DNA of 64,000 bases from Mugil cephalus (Eukaryota; Chordata; Actinopteri; Mugiliformes; Mugilidae), in the NCBI RefSeq assembly GCF_022458985.1, contig NC_061789.1:13548357-13612356 (forward strand), written 5' to 3'. Below are positions 1 to 13,100 of this stretch, piece after piece. The position numbers and the translations under genes are program-made. Below the pieces are notes generated by a model, which worked only from the letters and a program-made list of their open reading frames with translations, was not told the origin of the DNA and did no database searches. Numbering within the stretch: position 1 is the stretch's first letter; every line of letters starts with the position of its first letter.

Positions 1-1140
1 GCGAATGGAGGTGTTTGCGGCTCCCTGTAGAGAATCAGCTGTGCTCTCACGAGACCCGGTGACGAGTGGCTGACGTCAAACCGTCCCAGCAGCCTCCCGC
101 ACGTTTTCAGAGGATAAAATGTTTACAAAAAGCAATAGCTAGGTTTTTCCTCACAACTGTCTTACAGTCGAGTCGCCCACGTGAGGACTGATATAACAAC
201 CCTTGTCAGATTAACACCCGCCATCTTTAATAAGATGTCTCGAGGCCGTCGTGAATGTTCCTTTCACGCATAAATAAAGGAAGATGTGGAGAGTGACACC
301 TCCGTAGATGAGGGATCGTTAGTTTTCCAAACATCCTATGTATGGATGGTGCCATAGTCACAATTTATCCAAAAGCTGCTACAGCACATAGTTTCTCTCC
401 GATTAGGAGATTAGGATTAAACACATCACACAGCAAGAAGTTACGCGAAAGAAAAAAAAAAAAAATCTTCCAAAGAAGGCAACCACAGAAATAATCGCAC
501 AACATGGAGCAAAAAAAAAAAAAAAAAAAAAACTGCAAAGATTTTCAGTTTTAGGTTTGATGAATCAAAGAGCTTATTCCTGTTTGGCTGTAGTGATACG
601 TTTGCCCTCTTAGTGTGTTGAATTCATTAATAAACCGTTTTTTTTTTTGTTTTTTGTTTTTTTAGGGGGAGGAAGGGTCGAGGCAAACATCCTGGAAAAA
701 AGGAGATGGGTCGAACACCTGGAATGCGCGCGACGAGTCTTTAAAGCATCCAGGGGCCGCGGCCGCTCTCGTTCGTTTCCGAATTTTAATTGCACTGAAC
801 TTAAAAATGACCCACGCGTCGGTGGGTGGGTTTGAGAGGCGTTGGGGGCTCGGACCGGGGACGGGGGGCCTCATTCGTCCCCGTCTCATTCGCCACGGGG
901 AGCAGTCCTGCCTGAGAGAAGCAGCCGCAGTTTGCCGTCCGCACACCCGACGTTCCTTCCCAAACAATCGTGAGCGCGGCTTCATTTCTCAATCGTGGGG
1001 TTGGTGAAGGACGCCTTCGCGTGCCACGCTAGTCTTTTTCTCCGTCCTCGCTGCTTCCTGGTGGGAAGAAAAGAGGAAGGAAGAGGGTTAAGATTAAAAG
1101 TTGATTATCACAACTACAGCGATATCCTGTAAACTTAACT
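1..1140 (-). other. lmtk2: Putative lmtk2 3' UTR and downstream flank
   Basis: This stretch lies just past the lmtk2 stop codon on the minus strand and shows no convincing coding exon. It holds several A- or T-rich tracts, including about 22 A's near 511-532. I see no minus-strand AATAAA. The variant ATTAAA occurs at 785-790 and 226-231, so either could end the transcript, or the UTR could run off the window. Short ORFs here look like chance. Confidence 0.5.
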
Positions 1141-4100
1141 CTAACATTTGAACTTGCCTCCTTGCTCGATGTCAGAGTCAGTGAGATGCGTAAGCGAGAA
1201 GCTAGCGATACTGGCCGGTGAGATGGAGAAACGGGAGTAGTTGGAGGAGCTGCTCCAGCTGGTCTCCAGCGCGCGCGCTACTGCCGGGGTCGGAGAGGAA
1301 AAGCTGGACGCGGGAGAGGAGGACGCCGGCTTAGGTGTGAGCTCTTTGTCCCTCTTGGACAGGAAGGAAGCTGCAGGGGAGGAGAAGTCGTCGTCCCACT
1401 CAAATCCACCGCCTGTAAGAATGGAATCAACAAGTCAGACGGTGCTTTTATTTTTTTTAGCAGCGGTGCACGTGGAGTGGCTTGTGGACGTTACCTTCTT
1501 CATCTGTTGAGCTCTCAGAGTTGGCGAAGCGGTTCAGGTAGCTGGAAGTGGGAACGCGGCTACTGTACTCCGGCACCTGACTGTCTGGAGCTGAGCCATG
1601 GTCGCCCAGTTCCTTGGTGGGAGTCTCCTAAATTAACACGCATGAGAATATGAGTCAGTAGCTAAACACACAAAACTCAGACGACAATGCTGACTACAGA
1701 GCGATCCTTTACCTGGTCGAACAGGTAGACCGTGACGTCGTCGAAGAAAGACACAGCTCTTCTGGAGTTGTCTGGATTGCCCCTCCCAGAAAACGGTGAA
1801 GACAATTCCTCCATGTTCAGGTTTGTGGGTTTCAACAAGCTCTTCAGGTTCTTTGCGCTCGTGTCATCCGAGACGATGAGCGGCACCGGGTGCACAACCT
1901 CGTCCTCGCTGTCCTCGCTGGAGCTGTGCAGCTGATACGCGCGAATGTCGTCATCGGAGTCGTCGCTGTTTTCGTCCTCCTCGTCCGCATCCACGCCGTC
2001 TTCCTGGCCGTCCAGTGCCGAGCCGTCCCTCCTCCCCAGGAAGCGCCCCTCCACGTCCGGCTCTCTTATTTTATGGCCATCGCTGGCGTACGTTCGGACT
2101 AGTTTAGCGTGGACTGCGTTCTCTGGCTTTGATGCGGCGGCGGTAGGAAGCTCTGAGGTCTCTGGATCTTCTGCTGAGCTCAGCTGATCAGGAAACACCG
2201 TGTTCTTAAAAAGCTCAGACTTATCTCCTTCATCATTACGGCTCTCGGTGGACTCGCTCTCACATTTCTCTGCGATGGCTGAATGAGCCTCTTGAGGTGC
2301 GTCCGCAACATGAGCACCAGGTGTTGGTCTGACTTCAGCCTGTGCTTCTGAAGATTCTTGCAGAGAAAATAAAGACTCAATATCCATCTCCTTGGAAACT
2401 TCCCGCGTTGGACCTCCTGTTACCCCACTAACGTTTTCAGTAGCGTCCTTCAGCCACGTCACTTCAACAGAAGGTGGTGTTTCCTCAGCCTTCTTATCAA
2501 CTTCTGATTCATTGTCAGAGAAGTAGGCAGAGTCTCTGTAATTGCTGCCCATAAACGGTTCCTCGGCCGGAGCCGCGTCCTCTGGTTGCTGGTCCTCACT
2601 GGGTTCCCTGTTGTGATTTTCCAGTGCACCTTCTACTTCAGAGATGATGATTTTCGGTGGAACCAGATTGGCCGCGGCCGACAGCTCGTCCGTCTCTTCT
2701 TGATCTTTGGTGACATTCGTGCCGTTTTTAACAGGGGAGCAGTCTTGGACATTTGGCTGCGAGTTCCACTCAGGGGACTCCAGGTTCTCGGTCTCATACC
2801 CGCTGTCAGATATTTTGTATGGAGGCTGGAGTTTGTGTTGGGCTATTTGAGCATTCACGTCTTCTCCGTGTTCTCCGAGTCGGTGTATGTCGAGAGAGTC
2901 TAAAGAGTCTGGTGTCTCAGCTGAATTGTCTACTGTTGGAACGGTGGTGGACATGCTGTCTTCCAGTAAGCTGTCCTGGCTGATCTGGTCCAAGGATGGA
3001 CCGGAGACCAAAAGAGAAGATCTAACAAGTGGAGGTCCATTAGTATCCATGAACGATTCTTCGTGATCAGACAGGGTGGTTTCTAGTTCTATATCTGCAT
3101 CCTCAATCAGCTCACTCAGCAGATCATTGCTCGTTAGGTCGTCATTGTGTCCGTTACCTGGAGATAACGTTTCAGACGTTATACTCTCCGCGGGGTGAGT
3201 GCTATCCTTAGAAGTTCCGAGGTCATCTTCAATGCTGGGAATTTTGGCATCTGTGCACCATGAGTCCATAGTGGCACCGTCAGAAAATGCAGTGGTGTCT
3301 CCATCAGCTTTACTAATGCTAACGTCAATCCTTTCCGAGGTAGAATCAAAACCGGAGTCTACACCTCTGTCTGAGGATTGCAGCAGACCAAGGTTCTCAG
3401 TGGAAGAACTATTCCTAGTTGTCAGCTGGTTGCTCGTGTTATCTTCTGCGACCACTGTGATGGAAGGCACCAGTGTTTCATTTTCTCCCGGAGACTGACA
3501 TAACTCTCCCAAGCTAGGACTTGGCGAGTCTAAGAGTTCGTGTTTTGACAATGTGCTACTTTCTGCAGGTTTTAAATAAGTATCTGCAGTGTTTAAGCTG
3601 CCTAAGGTATCAAGCTTGTCCCAAGAATTCATTTTGAACGAGTCTTCTGGCTCATGGACCAAACCAGGTGAAAGAAAATTCTGCTGCGCAGTTAAGAAAC
3701 TAGACCCCTCATTCATCAGGTGCTGGTCTTTGAGGAACACAAAGTTATCAACTAGTTGCTCAGAACTCAGAAGACTGTTCCCATCTGCATTCTGTCCTTC
3801 CACTTCTACAGGAACTGGCGAGTGACTGGCCTCACCTAAAAAAGAATCCCCGTAGATTTGACTGGCGTTGACCCCTTGGACCTCCAAAGATGCACTTTCA
3901 TGGAAAGGGTTGCCATTGCGCTCCGGAAGCTCCATAAAACCCTGTCTCCAGGAAGGAGAGTCCTCTTGCTTTGACCCATTGTCAGTGAAAATGTTGGTGT
4001 GGTATGGACTGTCATTTTCAAGGGATGACCAGATGTGGCTGTCTGGTAAATACGAGTCCTTTGAGTCAATACTTTGGTGGAAAAAGTCAGCGTCTGTGCT

Positions 4101-7100
4101 GGACTCATCCAGACGGACATCTTGGAGAACAACAAAGTCTTGCCGGCTTGAACCAAAGCCCATGTCCTGTCCTCTACTTCCATCTTCTCCAATTGTGCTC
4201 TCCCCTTGTTCTTCTAGTTGTATATAATACTCATTCCCATTAGATGGCTTTTGAGCATCAAACACTGGTACAATCCCAGGAATTCCTGAAGGAGTATTAC
4301 GACCTTCTGCCCCTGCTGCTCTGGTTAAAGGATCAGGGAAGTGGGCCTGGATGTCTTCCCTGGAAACAGGAAAGAACATGCTGTGGTAGTTCAACGTTGT
4401 GTCAATGCCTGAACGTCCGTGGTTACCATCATAGTGGTCGTGCTTGGCTGCCTCCCAAACGTACTCAAAGCTGAGTCCTTTGCTTGTTTCAGTGACGGTA
4501 AGAACTTCATCTATCTCTTGGCGCAGGGCATCGTCAGCAAACTGTTCCAAGATTGGGAAAGAGGAGTGGCTAATAGTGGTCTGCCGTGTGGATGGGTTAG
4601 GCTTCAGTGCATCCCAGCGTTGCTCAAAGTCTTCCTCTATGTCCTTTTGGCCTTGCATGCGCAGATAAATGAGCAAACGGTGCACTTCCTCTGCTGTGGC
4701 CCGTTTGTCAGGAGACAGCCAACAGAACTGCAAGACCTCAAACCTACAGGTACAGGAAAAACAGACAGTTCTTTTTCAGACAATATTCATTTTCATAGCC
4801 AAATATCTTTTGCACTTTTTAACCCATGTTCCAAAGTCTTACCATCTGTCAGAATAAGGAAGCTCCAGTTGAGGCTTGAAAAGCTTGACTTGTTGCTCCT
4901 TGATCACGTGATTGAGAACCTCGCGGTCAGAAAGATGTGGATATGGCTGAGCAGCATTTTCAAAGAGTTCCCACAAAGTGACCCCCAAGGCCCTACAGAC
5001 CGGTAACAAGGAGCAAAGGTTGTTACGACTGATTCCAGAGGAGATAAAAGTTCAGAAAATGACCTTATAAGTGTGTTGTTAGGAGCTCAGTAATGAGCTC
5101 CAGAATTTAGAAATTTTATCACTTGGTCTGCTGAAATATTATCAACTTTTTGGAGGGAAATCAGATTCTTGTAAATAAATTTACCTTATGTAACTCTACA
5201 GATTATGCTAAGCTAAGTCGGGTTGTAGCGTGCAAAGACTTTAGAGTGGGGAGTCGTTTCCAGTGTCCAGAATTTACAAGTTCTTTTATTAGGGCTTGCT
5301 TCTCAGGAAAGAGATAGGGATACTACTGTAATACTTTATTTATTTTAGTTTAAGTGTTGATTTTAGCTACAGGACATGACCTAGAATATCAGTTATCCAC
5401 AAGCATTTAATGCGTGTTATGGGTTTTTAACGTTGGTCTCCAGTGCCAGTGCAGAGCTGGAATGTGGTACCTACCACACATTGCTGGGCTTGGTTTGCTC
5501 CATAGTAATCACACCCCCATGACGTTCACCCACCAGCTCAGGGGCCAACCAGCGCAGGGGTGCAAACACATCATCCTCTGTGATGATGTAATCCTCCTAA
5601 AAGAACATGGGAAGAAATGCTACAAATAACCGTGGAAACATAGCCTGATTAAAAACAAACTACGGCGTAGGCAAATTTGTCTGTTTATTAGCTCTCACTG
5701 AGGCAGTGCAGAGCCTCCCCCTTTTCTTTACAGAAATAGATTTGCTGGGTGACCTTATCTTACGAGCACTACATTCAGACAGGCAAACACACAGATCAGC
5801 AGTATTTAAGGAATGCAGCAGACAGAAATGCCTCAAGACATATGCAGCATGTCAAGTTACAATAGAAGATGAGCACCATTCTTCAGGGAAATGTACGGCC
5901 GATAGCAGGAAACACTTGCCAAGCCTCTGATGAAAATGATTTATATTCTGACATGTGATCTGGGGCTGGTTACACAATGATAGGCTCTGACTGTGACTTA
6001 TCAAACTAGCCAGACTCAGAATATGTATCAGCTGTATGAACATGTATATCAGATGAAATATGAACGCGAGTACCGAATGGTAAAAAAGAAACTTGAGGAT
6101 TTGGAGAACACCCCAAGGTTCCCAAAACTTCAACATGAAAACTGTTCAGTCACTGTCTTTTTTCATAGTGATCAACATTACCGGTGACTGTTGTACTACA
6201 GAGATTGACATGAAGCAAATGTCCTTCCCATATGGCAGGTGCATTTCAAAAAGGGTTTCAAATCTGTGTTTTTAAGAACCATCTTGCTGTGAGAGGAAAC
6301 AGCTGCACTACTGGGCAGCCAGATTTTGATTTTTCTGACCTACTTTGTCATGTGCATGTTTCCACGCGGTTTACCAGCCACAGAACCATTACGGGTTCTG
6401 CCCTGTATCTTTGTGTAGCCAGCCCCTGATGGCAAGACTATACAGGCCATTACAGTTATAATTACATCAAAACAAAAAAAAAAAGCTGATATAATGAAGT
6501 TGACATGTTTGCTTACTTTGTATCTGTAGGGTCCAATTCCATAGTCTCCCACTTTGACTGTAAGATCCCCAGTCAGGTAGCAGTTCCTCAGAGCCAAATC
6601 ACTGGGAGAGAATTGACAAAGACATCAGGGTGAGATATATTTAGACACATGGAAATATTCAGCTTGCAATGCACATGTGTTTAGCCACTGTTATTTTCTG
6701 TGAAGTTATAAGTTGAAGCGAAGACCATGGTTAAAGTATATAAAACCATCAATGTCACAGACGATTCCACCATCTGCTCTTTAGTCCAAAAGCAAAGACT
6801 ACCACACTAGGCTCACAAGGAGAGTCTGGCAAGGATCACAAATGGTTAAGCATCAGGAAATTAGCACAAAGGCCTTGTCATTTGCCTCCGCTCTTCACAC
6901 TGCAACAAGCCTCATACAGGGGCTATTCCTGACTTGAATGCAGTATTGGGATACAGTTTCTGGAGGGGGAACACAGGCTACACAAATGTACACAATTAGT
7001 CTTCCAGGAGGGGGCATTACGAGCTTTGTCTGCACATTAGGCTCAATAAAGAAGCAGACTTTGGTTTCTCTGTAGCCTTGCGGCATTCCCTTTGCACGAG

Positions 7101-10100
7101 TTCCAAGTCCTTTTTACCCACCCAGTGACAAACACTGCTGACACCAGCGCTCTTGTGTGCGCACGGCCCAGCTGCTGTCAGACCCACTGAAACCCACCTA
7201 AGATAAATGGAGATGTATTTTAAACTCCCCTGTCTCCCGTCCTCTGTGCTCGGCTTACGGCCCGACATACAGTAACACAGCAGAAGGGGAACAAGACCAG
7301 CATCTTAACCGTACAAGGCTAATGCGCGGCACGTGGGGGTGATCACTCTCATACCATGAGACATTTGTGCTGCTTGTACGCGGTTTCTCTGAGTAAAAGG
7401 AAGGAAAAACTACTCCTCATGTCCGGCTTTCAATATTACTACGGTCAAAATTACTTCTTGCACCCAAGAATAATTCAAACGATGCGGCTATTTTTCACTT
7501 CAATGTTTTTTGTTACTGCAAATATCTATCTGTAGATCTAGATGCATGATATTTGTTACTTGCTTAACACCAAGTACTTGAATGTGAAAAATATCAAAAA
7601 CTACTTCTTACCTTAGTAAACTACTACAGCCAAGTAACTGGTCATTAAAAGATTTTAATGGGAAATGGTTTTAAAATTACTTCTACCTGTCACCACTGTC
7701 ACTGAACATTGCTGTGTAAGACGCTTCTTTCCACAGTTTCTGATTAAATCACATTAATCGAACACAGTGTGCGTTTTTCTCTTTTGCAGGTCTGTTCTCA
7801 CCTTTGCACAGCAAAGCTGAGGTTTCAGACTTGGACATCATCCCACACGGCGCTTGCTCTGAGGGGTTTGTGTCTGTGAACCCTCACCAGCCTCTCGTAC
7901 AGAGTCTGCCGACGCGTGGCTACGCTCAACGCGGAACCTTATTTCACGTTTTTCCGTGTTAAAGGCGCCACAGAAATATTTTTACGACGTAAAATAAATT
8001 GCTCGACACAAAGCGAAGCTGGTGGAGCTGTGTCTGAGTTGTAACAGGGATTAAAACACAACGCCCAATATGAGGCTATCCTTTTACATGCAAAGAGCAG
8101 AATCATCATATCCTTCTGGCAGCGGACAGCTGACACTGTGGCAATGCATGGGAGCTGTGTAATTGGAACCCTGTGAGCTTATTCTGAGCATGCAAAATAG
8201 AGCTGATGAGCAGAGCATCGTATGTTACCCCCAAGCTCTGAGTTCCCAACACCCACTGAACCCCTGTTGCCCGCTAGCCAGACGTCCAGTGCTGGCTGGG
8301 GTAAAAATGAAAATGAAACGCAGCTCTCTGCTGTACGCACCATTTTTGGAGAACACTGGCACCCCTGAGACTGGTTGGATGGTCGGCACCAGAGCTGACC
8401 TGTGTCTTTAAATTCATAACACGCAACGTTTATGACTAAGTGAATACCACTTGGCATGTACACACCAATATTTGTTTGTCATATGCCAGGAAAAAGATTT
8501 TTTTCTTTGGCAGCAAACACTTGTGTCACTATGTAACCTAACATCTGTAAAAGGCAGCAGCGCCGTTCTAAATTTGTATCTTCGTTGGAGAAGCATCTGA
8601 TTTAAGACGGACCCGGACAATCTGTGTGGGTAACCTAGGTGACCAACGTGAAAAAACACCAGGGAATCCCCAAGTATGCGTCAGCGAACAAGCTCTGAAC
8701 AGAATGTGGTAATACCCATGGAGAAAAAAAATATATACGCTAAATGTTTATTTCATTTACTGATAAAGCTGTTTAAATTCAAGCACAAACATGTTCTCTT
8801 TCAGGAGTAAGGAAGATTCAACCATGTAGGGGGCGTATTGGAACTGCAAACTTGCCTTATGATGTGATGATACAAAGTAAATGGACTTTTCTCCATAAAA
8901 AATAAAATGCAATGCCATCAAATTACACAATCCCAATATTTTTGTATAGACTGTCTCTAACAGCGCACGCATTACCAGCTGTATTGAGCGCTGAGTACAA
9001 CGATGCTTAGCTTAGTGGGTCAAAACTCTTAAGTGCTGCAGTTCTGAAGTGCTACCTGTGCAGGAAGTTGTGTTTGTGAAGGTGAGTGACACCGGCAGCG
9101 ATCTCACAGGCCATCCTCTGCAGCTGCAGCAACTCAGCGTTTCTGAACGGCCAATCCTGCTGAGACAGATAGCCCCGCAAATCTCCCTGCAAAGAGACAC
9201 ACAAAGGCAAACACACACATTCATTAGCTCAACAGTATCGAGCGCAAACGCTCAACGAATCCAGCGGAAACTTTTTTTTTTGCGTCATAGAAACTGAAGT
9301 AATTGTGAATTGAACAAGTCGTGTGAATAAAAATGCAGTTCGCCGAGATGGCCACACGGGGGCAGCACACTCCCCTGTTCTTGTTTTCTCAGCACTTCTC
9401 CCCCTGCTGATGTGTGACACAGCCAAATAAGGGTAACGCTGTTTACCGGACCTCTACGCTGTGTCACTGGGATTTATAAATAAAATACTCCAGCTCAGAT
9501 CAATAAACTTGTCCTGTATCCAGTTGGGTTTCGGAGCCGATGGGAAGAGTGGAGAAAATAAAGGGAATGGGGGAAGCAGGTCAAGGCACCTCGAGCTTTA
9601 ATTGCACTTCATCACCACAAACAAACTTACGCATGAGGACAAGATAGAATCTAGCAGGTCAGCTCCCGGGTGACATGGTGGCAGTAGCATGAGAAGTCAG
9701 TGTGAAACTGAATTTGGAGCAAAGCGTCAGATTACACATCAGCAGTGTGTTGTTTTTTTTGGGTTTTTTTTTTTTTTTTTGGATGGACCAAACTTCAACG
9801 GACTGTAAATTTGAATTATAGCAGGTCTAAGCTGTGGGCAAGTTCACAACCCAGGGCTGGACGGAAAATTCTGTGGACACCTGTGGTTATCATTCACCAA
9901 AACGCAACAGAATGCGGGTTGAGCAGCTTTCAATACAGAGCTGTGCACTGCACATACAGCCTTCTAGACATTACACTATGATGACATGAAAAAAAATAAT
10001 AATAACTGATTTATTTTTGCCACCGTAATGCATCAGCAAAGGGCTGTTTGGTTGGAATGAAGGGAATTCCTGAACTCCCCTGAGGAATGAGCCACTAAGG

Positions 10101-13100
10101 AAACCCTGTACATATGCTACAGTTGCTTAATATGAAGCTTTTTTTTTTTTTTTTTTTTAAAGAAAATGTCAAGTCACATGGAGTCACTGAGCGTGCAAGC
10201 CTGTGGTGCTGTGTATGCGTTTCCAAAGGGTTTACTTTACCCTGAGCCATTTCTCCAAAAGCAGCTTAGATCGGTCATCTTATGTAAGCACTATTTGTTT
10301 GCTTCATTACATTCAACTCTCTGCTTCCACACACACACAGAGAAAAAAAATATCCACAGCTCTGAGAAGGGGTCTTCACTGAAGAGCTATATTCAATGTA
10401 TGGTAAGTGACACCACATGCCTGTCTTTATTTGTGAGGGTTCAGCAGCAGGTGATTAGGTTTGGGTTCCGGGAGAGAGGGTGGGTTGCTGGGTAAGGGGG
10501 GGCGGGGGGGGTTGGGGATCCAGTGCCGTTAATGAAATAACATTAACTGTGAAGAGCCAAAACTATTAAGTCTTGGGTCCGGCCCATGAATAACAAGAAT
10601 GTGCCAAGTTCCCAGCGCGCAGATTCACGTCTAGCCACTCCATGACCGAAATATCTAAAAAATAAATAAATCTATTTTTAGTGTGTGTGGTGTCTACTGG
10701 GGAACACCAGCAGCAGACTGTATTCTGATTATTGAAAGCTCGCTAACTTAAAAGTGTATTAATTAAGCCACTTTAGACGGGGATAATTAGCCTACGGGAA
10801 TTAAAAAGGACACCAAAGACTGAAGGGTAACTTTAGCCACAGGTGATTTTAGATGCTTCGGATGCTTGAAGGCAAGATCACTAATCTACAGCTTAAAAAA
10901 TGCCAAGTCAATAAAACAGAGCAGAAGCATTCGCACTGATCATTTCTGCGTTGACCGCGATAAATGAAGACGATCGGCGATATCTGAAAGCAAAAAAAGG
11001 ATCTGTCTGGCTCGCGGCCAGGCACCAGGCAGGACATCCGTGCATTAGAGGCTGTCACTCAGACGAGGGTATGTGACATTCTGCGGCCCTTGCGCCAGTT
11101 GCTGGATGTATTTTGATGTCAAAAATGTTTCGAGTCAGGGTTACCCTGCACGGGTGATACAAGACAGAAAAACCACCATCAATCAACAGGCTGTCAGGGG
11201 GGACGTCACAGTGTAACTTTTTTTTTTTTTTTTTATTGAGAATCACCTTGTCCGCCGCGCAGCTGCAGCGTCACGTTTCGTGTTCCGACATGTAGCCGAT
11301 GATTGACACAGTACGAAGCCACAGACAAGTGTATTACTTAAAAACTTCCACGAACACTCCTACATGAAGTAGGCGGCACTTTGATGTGCAACTAAAGCAA
11401 CGTGAAGTTGTGTCGCTAAAGAAAGGACGTGCATGTTGTGCGCACATGGTTGAATCTCTCGAACCCATTCATCCGGCGTGGAATAGCGAGCATAGAGATC
11501 ACTCAGTTGCGCTACGCTCACACATTATCGCCTGGAACAAACGGGACCTGCTCTTCGTCGCGCTGTCCTCCTTAATGACTCGCACGCAGTTGCGATAAGC
11601 CATTCACCTTGAACCGCTTGCACGTCCTGTCAGAGACATTGCTGGAGCTGGCTGGGAAAGACCACAATGCCAGGACTCGTTGCCAGCTCGGGGCGGCTAA
11701 CAATACCCCGGCCCCGGGGCGATGAGCAGAGCCAGACTGGGGGATCGGTTACCAGGTCAGAAAAATGATTGGAGGAACTCAATATATTTAAATCGCGTTA
11801 ACAGCGGAAACTCATTTCCTCTTCACACTGGAAGATATGTAAATGACAAACATTTTCACATAGGCGACTGATATTCAACATAATATTAAGATTATGATGT
11901 GTAAGTTAAGGTTTATCCTACTTGGATTAATAAAACGGTAGGTAACAATGGCGTGTTTTGCATTAATAACCGCCGCTGGACTTCCTCAAGAACAGATTCA
12001 TTTACATTAGCGTGCGCTCGGCAGCTGCCAACAAACACAAGGTGCTGGCCGTAAAAATGCACAAACACAGCAAGTGGTGGAGCTGACACCAAAGGAGCGT
12101 AAATGGAGCCCTGTTGCTTTACTGGGCGAGGTGGGAATGTGAGAAGTCCCGGGGCCTGGAGTAACTACGCGACTCTGGCTGCGGGGGTGGGAGGAGCGGA
12201 GGAAGGGAGCGGGGAGCTCCCCCTCAGTTTTGGCTCGGCCCACCCAGAATATATGAAGATAAACAGAGAGTAAATCAGCTGTCCTCATGGGAGCGTGAGT
12301 GACTTCACTATATTAAGATAAAGCGAAGGGTTCATTTGGGTTGGAGAGAGTAAGCTTTCAGTCCAGATGGTAGATAAGGAGAGCCGACTACCATATACAA
12401 GAGTAGTGGACAACTGCCCTAAATATTTGGAAGCTGTCTGACTACAGGCAATTTGTTGACTCGTCAATTATTGAAGCCAATTACTTAAGTTGGTGCTAAA
12501 TACCAGGTAGTACAACTGTTTCTCAATCACAGCTGATACCATTTACTTATGGTTCAAATCAACCACTTTTTGTATATCAACACATGGTTAATCGTGTGGC
12601 GTGTGCTCACTTACCATTTCACAGTACTCAAACACAAGCAGGAAGGGAATGGCCTCGACGCACTGTCCGAGGCACTGGAGGATGTTTGGGTGCTGCAGCA
12701 CTCTGAAAACAAATAATAACGGCATAAAGGGTTTTTGATTTTGGGCTGATGAGGGAAAAACTTGTCTGATGTAGTGTGTGAGTGGAAAGGCAGAGGGTGC
12801 TGCTGACATGACGGGGACGCCACGCAGATATTTTGTTTACCACGTTCACTGTGCGCGTATCTTTACATGCAGTCGTGTTAAAACAAAACAGTTTGATGGA
12901 AATGCAGTTACTGTGCAAAGAGGAAACCCAAAGGAACATGTGTTCACCTGTACGGGTCGCCCTGCTGCAGGAAGTCGTTCTGCTCCTTGGCACTTGCATT
13001 GGCTTTCAACTCCTTCACCACCACCCTGGCTCCACCTGGGTCTGTGTAGATCTCACTCAGAAGAACCTGACGATACCGAAGAACACAAAACAAACAATTA

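Noticed and set aside
4419-5006. 195-aa plus-strand ORF
   Set aside because: It overlaps two lmtk2 exons and an intron in antisense. The minus-strand frame has clear kinase motifs and splice sites.
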